Below are positions 58,548 through 64,000 of a DNA stretch of 64,000 bases, in pieces. Origin of the DNA: Lathyrus oleraceus (taxonomy: Eukaryota > Streptophyta > Magnoliopsida > Fabales > Fabaceae). The number at the start of each line of letters is the position of its first letter. Positions within the stretch are counted from its first letter, which is position 1. A model generated the notes under the pieces. That model was not told where the DNA came from. It ran no database searches and saw only the letters and a list, made by a program, of their open reading frames with translations. A program made the translations under genes and the position numbers. The stretch covers positions 464,229,527 to 464,293,526 of the forward strand of contig NC_066581.1 of NCBI RefSeq assembly GCF_024323335.1, read 5' to 3'.

Positions 58548-58948
58548 GTCTTGTTGTTATTTTGAAGATCACCTCCAGGATTGTTGGATGGGATTCCTTG
58601 TTCTACACTGATGAACTGAATCTTTGCTTGAACTATGTTTGTATGAACCTTATTCCTCATGACTATAGATGAGATTATTGATGTTTCACTTTTGCTTGCC
58701 GTCAAGTGTATGTTGCTTCTTTGTTGTTTATGTTCCGCCTACAAGTGCAGGTTCCCATTTTTCAAATGTGGACGAGACTCTTGAATACCTGAGAAATGAT
58801 AAAACATAGCATACGCATCATACGCATATCATTCTTGCATCATTACAGGTGTTCTGGAAGAGGATTTCTCATTCTGGTTCCCGTTTTAGGCAGGATTGCT
58901 GAGCATCGTCCGCACCGTTACGCAACAAGGCAGAATCAACAGAAGACC
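58548..58948 (+). other. Spacer between ORF1 and gag of element F
   Basis: Non-coding, with an acceptor-like TTCTTGCATCATTACAG/GTG (CAG 58847-58849), 100 bases before the gag ATG. The open frame extends upstream of the ATG to 58796, but that part has no counterpart in other gags. Confidence 0.55.
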
Positions 58949-60064
58949 ATGGATCAATTTCAAGCAGATCTAGCAGAGATGAGGACCAACATGGCCCAGT
59001 TCATAAGTATGATGCAAGGGGTAGTGCAAGGGCAAGAGGAACTCCGAGCCTTGGTCCAGAGACAAGAAACTGTGATTCCCCCTATCGGTCAGAATCCGCC
59101 AGAAGGGACCCCTGTCGATGATGCTGCTGTTACCAACCCTGTCAACAACCATGCTGATGGTGACGAATTGCGTGGTATTAGAATCAATGGACAACCCATC
59201 ATTATAGAGGCTGCTAATGCTCGAGCGGCACGTGCTCCAGTTCACCATCCTTCTCATTTGGTTGACAAGCAAGAAGATGTATTCACTATTCCCAGTGATG
59301 ATGATGAATTTGGAAAGACAGAAGAGAGAGATAGAAAGGTCGACGCCCTTGCTGAAAAGATTCGCGCCATGGAGTGCCAGAATTCTTTGGGTTTTGATGT
59401 TTCTAATATGGGTTTAGTTGATGGGTTGAGGATCCCGTACAAGTTCAAAGCGCCATCTTTCGACAAGTACAATGGCACTTCTTGTCTCCGAACTCATGTG
59501 CAAGCTTACTACCGGAAGATATCCGCTTATACTGATGATGAAAAAATGTGGATGTACTTTTTCCAAGACAGCTTGTCTGGAGCCTTTTCGGATTGGTACA
59601 TGGACTTGAGAAAATAATCTGTCAGAAGATGGTGAGAGTTAGGTGAAGCTTTTCTGAGGCAGTACAAGCATAACATGGACATGGCTCCGAGCAGAACCCA
59701 GTTGCAGAGTTTGTTTCAAAAGACCGATGAGAGTTTCAAGGAATACGCCCAGAGGTGGCGCGAGCTAGCTGCGAGAGTACAACCTCCGATGTTGGAGAGA
59801 GAATTGACAGATATGTTCATTGGAACCCTGCAAGGTGTATTCATGGATCGTATGGGAAGTTTCCCATTTGGTAGTTTTTCGGATGTTGTGATTTGCGGAG
59901 AAAGAACTGAAAGTCTTATCAAAGCGAGAAAAATCCAAGACCCTGGTTCTTCAAGTTCTTCAAGTGCTAAGAAACCATTTTCAGGGGCACCCAGAAGGAG
60001 AGAGGGTGATTATGCACCATTAGCAGGAGACAAGAAACAAAAGATAAATGGCAACAATGCAACA
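58949..60064 (+). pseudogene. Gag of element F, truncated at the junction with G
   Basis: The ATG at 58949 gives MDQFQADLAEMRTNMAQFIS, a coiled-coil start like B's. Then come the capsid blocks LRIPYKFKAPSFDKYNGTSC, MYFFQDSLSGAFSDWYMDL and, after stops at 59615-59640, MDMAPSRTQLQSLF and ESFKEYAQRWRELAARVQPP. The last conserved residues are KKPFSGAPRRREGD near 60010; the frame then runs into foreign sequence and stops at 60065. The zinc-knuckle part is absent. Gag would form the particle; this copy lacks its RNA-binding end. Confidence 0.8.
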
Positions 60065-60349
60065 TGAATATCTGTATGTTTATGATTATGCATGAATATG
60101 CGTGATTTATGTTTGATGAATGCTGATAAAACAGACATTTCTAACACAAACAGGCCCAAGGAACAAACGCCCGGTACTACACTTCCAGAGGAAAATCCAA
60201 GAAATCCAAATGGAAAGCCAATCTGCTGGAGATTTGAATGGTGAAAAGCAAAGATCTGCGAGGAAGCAAGAGATCAGAGATATAAAAGGAATCACCAAAT
60301 CTCTGAGCGATGGATCAATAATCAACCTGACTGAGGAACAAAAGTTCAC

Positions 60350-61090
60350 AGCAGGCGGAAATTGCCACGGAAGCAACTCTGTTGGAGATGTAGAGAAATC
60401 ATGAGACTTCTGCAAGAGATTATCATTCTCTTCTGAGAAAAAGGTGTTCGCTGTACATGCAAGAACTGCTGAAGAAAACAGAACACACAAGTAGAATATA
60501 GCCGCACAAGCAACTCTACTGGGGATACTGTCAGCGACTCCATTGGGGAACAACATACTGAGGGATAAAAGATCACACAAGTAGATTCTGCCATACAAGC
60601 CACTCTACTAGGGATCAGAAACGTCAGGAAATCACCCACTCCCTGCAGGGGAGAAATCAACACAGATACAATCAACCACGCAACCAATCTACTGGAGATT
60701 TACCTGAAACAGAAGGAGAACCGGGGATCGACCACCAAGTACTGAACCTTCACAAAATACCACAATTGCTGAGGAGGAAAGAACTCACTGCTCTGCTGAA
60801 GGGAGGGGAGGTGAAAACCTCAACAAGCACTCTGATGGGGATATATTATAGATGAAATATCATATCAACAACTCCTCTGGCGACTTAACCGGGGAAAACG
60901 ACAAATCAAAGGGGTGTCAACCCACCAACTACTGAATCTTCCAAAATGAAATCAACCGTGCTGGGGAGAAAATGCTGCAAGAGAGGAAAACTGAAGTTTC
61001 CAACAAGCAATCTGCTCTGGGAGCACGAACCAACTCAACAGAAGCTCTGTTTGGGGAACAAACCCCAACAACGATCTAGAGAAAGAGGAT
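60350..61090 (-). repeat. PBS-complementary (tRNA 3'-end-like) repeats, 3' untranslated region of G
   Basis: About 12-15 copies on the plus strand of GCAACTCTACTGGGGA-like motifs. The copy at 60510-60525 is 14 of 16 bases complementary-identical to the tRNA end (sense TCCCCAGTAGAGTTGC against TCCCCAGCAGAGTCGC). At 60880-60897 TGGCGACTTAACCGGGGA agrees with the PBS at 13 of 18 positions. Spacing is 30-60 bases. Confidence 0.75.
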
Positions 61091-61139
61091 ACAATCATGC
61101 CACCCTTAGGAGAGCACTGAGAAATTCTTGAGTATCCTT

Positions 61140-61500
61140 TCATCATTGTGAATGTTCACTTTGTTTAAAAACAATTTTTATGAAAAAATTTGTTTGTTTA
61201 AAACAATGAAATTTTATCAATTAAAACATGTGAAACATTTGTTGAATTGAAACAAATAAGAGTGCAAATAATTGGATAAAAGCTCAAATTGATTTGATGG
61301 AATGGTAGTCTGCGAATGGCAGGACTCCATAGATCTATACAAGTTGAAATCAGTGATATATATTGGAAGAGGGCTACATTGAACATAATGATCCTTTCTC
61401 TACCAATTTGAATTTCGATGTATTCGAAGCTTCAGTCGACGACGAATCGAGAATCTCTGACGAAAAGACAGTTGTGGAACAGAAAGTCTTGTCAGGATGC
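61140..61500 (-). other. AT-rich conserved block downstream of G pol
   Basis: Similar, in reverse complement, to 45440-45790 of D (GACTCCATAGAT; GGATAAAAGCTCAA). Non-coding; perhaps a conserved RNA structure or packaging element, but nothing specific is visible. Confidence 0.5.
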
Positions 61501-61504
61501 AGTT

Positions 61505-61690
61505 ACTTGCCAAATCCCTAATTTTTGCCTAGATTGCCCCAGGGTGAGGTACTCAACCTAGCGGGATGCAAATACATTTTTTCAAGTCTCTAATTTTTAC
61601 CTGGATTACCCTTTCGGGTTCTCCACCGAGACGCTCATTTTTGCCTAAGCCGCCCTTTCGGGTTTTCAACTTAGCGAGCTATTCTGTTTT
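61505..61690 (-). repeat. Post-integrase repeats of element G
   Basis: Three copies on the plus strand of CCTAATTTTTGCCT(A/G)xATTGCCC...GGGT...CTCAACxTAGCGxG, next to the pol stop. Confidence 0.75.
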
Positions 61691-61707
61691 TTTTATATAC
61701 TTTTTTT

Positions 61708-64000
61708 TTAGGCAAAGTATTTCTTGACTGCATCTGAATTCACAGGACGAGTGAAATCCTCCCCATCCATAGTTGTGAGCATCAAAGCTCCGCCTGAAAA
61801 GGCTCTCTTGACAACATATGGACCCTCGTAGTTTGGAGTCCACTTGCCCCTGGAATCGGGCGCGAAAGATAAGACTTTCTTTAGCACGAGGTCACCTTCT
61901 CGGAACACACGAGGCTTGACCTTCTTATCAAATGCTTTCTTCATTCTCTGCTGATATAACTGACCATGGCACATGGCGGTCAATCGCTTCTCTTCAATCA
62001 GATTCAACTGGTCGTAACGACTCTGAATCCATTCAGCATCAGTCAACTTGGATTCCATCAAGACTCTCATTGATGGGATCTCCACCTCTACCGGGAGAAC
62101 AGCCTCCATGCCGTAAACAAGAGAGAAAGGGGTTGCCCCTGTTGAAGTGCGTATAGACGTACGATATCCATGCAAAGCAAATGGCAGCATCTCATGCCAA
62201 TCTTTGTACGTAACAACAATCTTCTGGATAATCTTCTTGATATTCTTGTTAGCCGCTTCAACAGCCCCATTCATCTTGGGTCTGTAAGGAGAGGAGTTAT
62301 GGTGTGCAATCTTGAACTCAGCGCACAACTCTTCCATCATCTTGTTATTCATATTAGATCCATTATCACTAATGATCTTATCTGGCACACCATAACGACA
62401 AATAAGCTGATTCTTGATAAACTTCACGACCACCTGTCTGGTCACATTCGCATATGATGCGGCTTCAACCCATTTGGTGAAGTAATCAATTGCTACGAGA
62501 ATAAACCTGTGTCCGTTGGACGCTTTTGGTTCAATCATGCCAATCATGTCGATTCCCCACATAGAGAAAGGCCATGGTGTTGAAATCACATTCAGAAGTG
62601 TCGGAGGAATATGAATCTTGTCTGCATAAATCTGACACTTGTGGCAATTCTTCTCATATTTGCAGCAGTCAGACTCCATTGTCAGCCAATAGTAGCCTTC
62701 TCTCAACATCCTTCTGGCCATGGCATGTCCATTAGAATGAGTACCAAATGAACCCTCATGGACCTCAGTCATCAACAGGTCTGCTTCGTGTCTATCCACG
62801 CATCTGAGCAAAACCATGACATAATTTCTCTTGTAAAGCACGTCACCACTGAAGTAGAAACTGCCGGACAACCTTCTTAGAGTTTTCCTATCTTTCACAG
62901 ATGCCCCAGGTGGGTAAATCTGTCTCTGAAGGAAATTCTTGATATCAAAATACCAAGGCTTGTCATCGTTGACTTCTTCAACTGCAAATACGTGGGCTGG
63001 TCTGTCCAAGCGCATCACGGTGATGTTGGGAACTTCATTCCAATACTTCACTACAATCATCGAAGCAAGCGTAGCAAGAGCATCTGCCATCCGATAATCT
63101 TCTCGAGGAATATGATGAAAGTCAACTTCTGTAAAGAACGTTGAAATCCTCCTCGCATAATCTCTATACGGAATGAGACCAGGTTGATTCGTCTCCCATT
63201 CACCCTTGATCTGATTGACAACCAAGGCCGAATCACCATACACATCAAGATGCTTGATTCTCAGATCGATGCATTCTTCCAATCCCATAATGCAGGCTTC
63301 GTACTCTGCCATATTATTCGTGCATTTGAAAGTTAGCCTTGCTGTAAAAGGAATATGTGTGCCTTGAGGAGTAATGATTACTGCCCCAATTCCATTTTCG
63401 TACTGATTTACAGTGCCATCAAACACCATCGTCCATCTTGAATCAGGTTCCGGACCTTCATCAAGTGTAGGCTCGTCACAATCTTTCATTTTCAAATACA
63501 GAATCTCCTCGTCTGGGAAGTCGTACTGAACAGACTGATGATCTTCAATCGGCTGGTGCGCTAAATGGTCAGCCAAGATACTACCTTTGATAGCTTTCTG
63601 AGCTCGATACTCGATATCATACTCAGACAACAACATCTGCCAACGGGCAATCCTCCAAGTTAAAGCAGGCTTCTCGAAGATATACTTGATTGGATCCATT
63701 CTGGATATCAACCAAGTAGTATGATTTATCATGTACTGGCGCAAACGCTTAGCAGCCCAAGCCAAAGCACAGCACGTCTTCTCAAGCATAGAGTATCGAG
63801 ACTCACAATCAGTGAACTTCTTACTGAGGTAGTAGATAGCAGATTCTTTCTTCCCTGATTCGTCTTGTTGACCGAGTACACAACCCATCGAGTCTTCAAG
63901 AACAGTCAGATACATGATCAGAGGTCTTCCTTCTACAGGCGGAGACAAGATCGGAGGTTCAGACATATACTCTTTGATACTGTCAAAAGCTTTCTGGCAA
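61708..64000 (-). CDS. pol: Pol of element G: RNase H, archaeal-type RNase H and integrase (partial, runs off the window)
   Basis: This is the one long intact frame in the window; 752 codons are counted from an internal ATG at 63966, and the frame is still open at the right edge, so RT lies beyond. Numbering from that ATG: pol RNase H/connection ~1-130, without the usual first aspartate; archaeal-type RNase H ~178-300 with D183 (VFDG), E221 (NNMAEYEA), D245 (YGDS) and D295 (MADALA); integrase zinc site H403/H410...C441-C444; DDE triad D473 (GIDMIG), D534 (SDNGSN), E570 (GAVEAAN), with 35 residues between the last two; GPY/F end GKWTPNYEGPYVVKRAFSG ~700. It would degrade the RNA of the hybrid and insert the cDNA. 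Recent activity is possible but not shown. Confidence 0.9.
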   Translation of the reverse strand, partial: CQKAFDSIKEYMSEPPILSPPVEGRPLIMYLTVLEDSMGCVLGQQDESGKKESAIYYLSKKFTDCESRYSMLEKTCCALAWAAKRLRQYMINHTTWLISRMDPIKYIFEKPALTWRIARWQMLLSEYDIEYRAQKAIKGSILADHLAHQPIEDHQSVQYDFPDEEILYLKMKDCDEPTLDEGPEPDSRWTMVFDGTVNQYENGIGAVIITPQGTHIPFTARLTFKCTNNMAEYEACIMGLEECIDLRIKHLDVYGDSALVVNQIKGEWETNQPGLIPYRDYARRISTFFTEVDFHHIPREDYRMADALATLASMIVVKYWNEVPNITVMRLDRPAHVFAVEEVNDDKPWYFDIKNFLQRQIYPPGASVKDRKTLRRLSGSFYFSGDVLYKRNYVMVLLRCVDRHEADLLMTEVHEGSFGTHSNGHAMARRMLREGYYWLTMESDCCKYEKNCHKCQIYADKIHIPPTLLNVISTPWPFSMWGIDMIGMIEPKASNGHRFILVAIDYFTKWVEAASYANVTRQVVVKFIKNQLICRYGVPDKIISDNGSNMNNKMMEELCAEFKIAHHNSSPYRPKMNGAVEAANKNIKKIIQKIVVTYKDWHEMLPFALHGYRTSIRTSTGATPFSLVYGMEAVLPVEVEIPSMRVLMESKLTDAEWIQSRYDQLNLIEEKRLTAMCHGQLYQQRMKKAFDKKVKPRVFREGDLVLKKVLSFAPDSRGKWTPNYEGPYVVKRAFSGGALMLTTMDGEDFTRPVNSDAVKKYFA

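Larger units (their letters stand above)
56129..60012 (+). mobile_element. Element F: 5' part of an ORF1-bearing Ogre-type retrotransposon (internal region)
   Basis: PBS, leader, ORF1 (56874-58547), spacer, gag (58949 to about 60012). The gag similarity stops abruptly after the RREGD block, where G's 3' untranslated region begins in the opposite orientation. Protease, pol and the 3' LTR of F are gone. Few defects in what remains. Confidence 0.75.
60012..64000 (-). mobile_element. Element G: 3' part of a Tat/Ogre-type retrotransposon with intact pol
   Basis: On the minus strand: pol from the right window edge to 61708, post-integrase repeats, AT-rich block and a 3' untranslated region with PBS-complementary repeats to about 60012. 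No PPT or 3' LTR is found before F's gag begins in the opposite orientation, so the end of G is lost. The upstream part of G lies right of the window. Confidence 0.8.

Noticed and set aside
1..64000. Bacterial or viral origin, or a host gene between the elements
   Set aside because: Every long open frame belongs to ORF1, gag or pol of LTR retrotransposons; no other gene could be supported.

Overview
The window is plant nuclear repeat DNA, most likely from a legume of the pea/vetch/lentil group. The whole 64 kb is a stack of very large Ty3/gypsy LTR retrotransposons of the Tat/Ogre type. The evidence is: 4 kb LTRs; an 18-nt primer binding site (TGGCGACTCTGCTGGGGA, the complement of a tRNA 3' end ending in CCA) beside four LTRs; an extra ORF1 of the plant DUF7745/plant-mobile-domain-like type upstream of gag; an intron-like gap between protease and reverse transcriptase (RT); and a second, archaeal-type RNase H between the pol RNase H and the integrase. 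I found no host gene, rRNA, tRNA gene or CRISPR array. The species assignment is inference.

Layout. I name the elements A to G. A (1-11353, minus) is an internally deleted element; its 5' LTR is 7066-11353 and its 3' end lies left of the window. A is inserted in the gag of B (11354-19537, minus), whose 5' LTR is 15517-19537. B is inserted in a minus-strand LTR, C (19538-21211). C is joined to the 5' leader of D (plus, from 21212), an old, stop-ridden element with ORF1, gag, protease, RT, RNase H, integrase and a 3' LTR starting at 48369. E (25916-40526, minus) sits inside the gag-pro region of D. E is complete, with two 2030-bp LTRs, a 5-bp target duplication ATGAT, PBS and PPT. It is young but non-autonomous. 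About 5.4 kb of E is a hierarchical tandem array in its 3' untranslated region. From 48369 to 56126 lie LTR pieces that include a roughly 3-kb-armed imperfect inverted repeat. F (plus, PBS at 56129) has ORF1 and gag, and breaks at about 60010 against the 3' end of G (minus). G carries the only long intact pol reading frame (61708-63966 and onward past the window edge).

How the parts relate. ORF1-bearing elements (B, D, F) and an element with intact pol (G) are the kind that could supply enzymes. A and E lack ORF1, the RT core and most of the integrase, but E keeps all cis signals, so it was probably mobilised in trans. The 3' untranslated regions are the most unusual part. In A, D, E and G they contain many degenerate copies, in sense orientation, of the 3' end of the primer tRNA (TCCCCAGCAGAGT), so they are complementary to the element's own primer binding site. 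E has also grown a 32/64/1550-bp nested repeat there. LTR ends carry a second PBS-like motif about 70 nt from the PBS-proximal terminus. E also has CpG-rich dyad repeats just upstream of its TATA box. Coordinates of decayed domains are approximate; LTR, PBS and target-duplication coordinates were read base by base.
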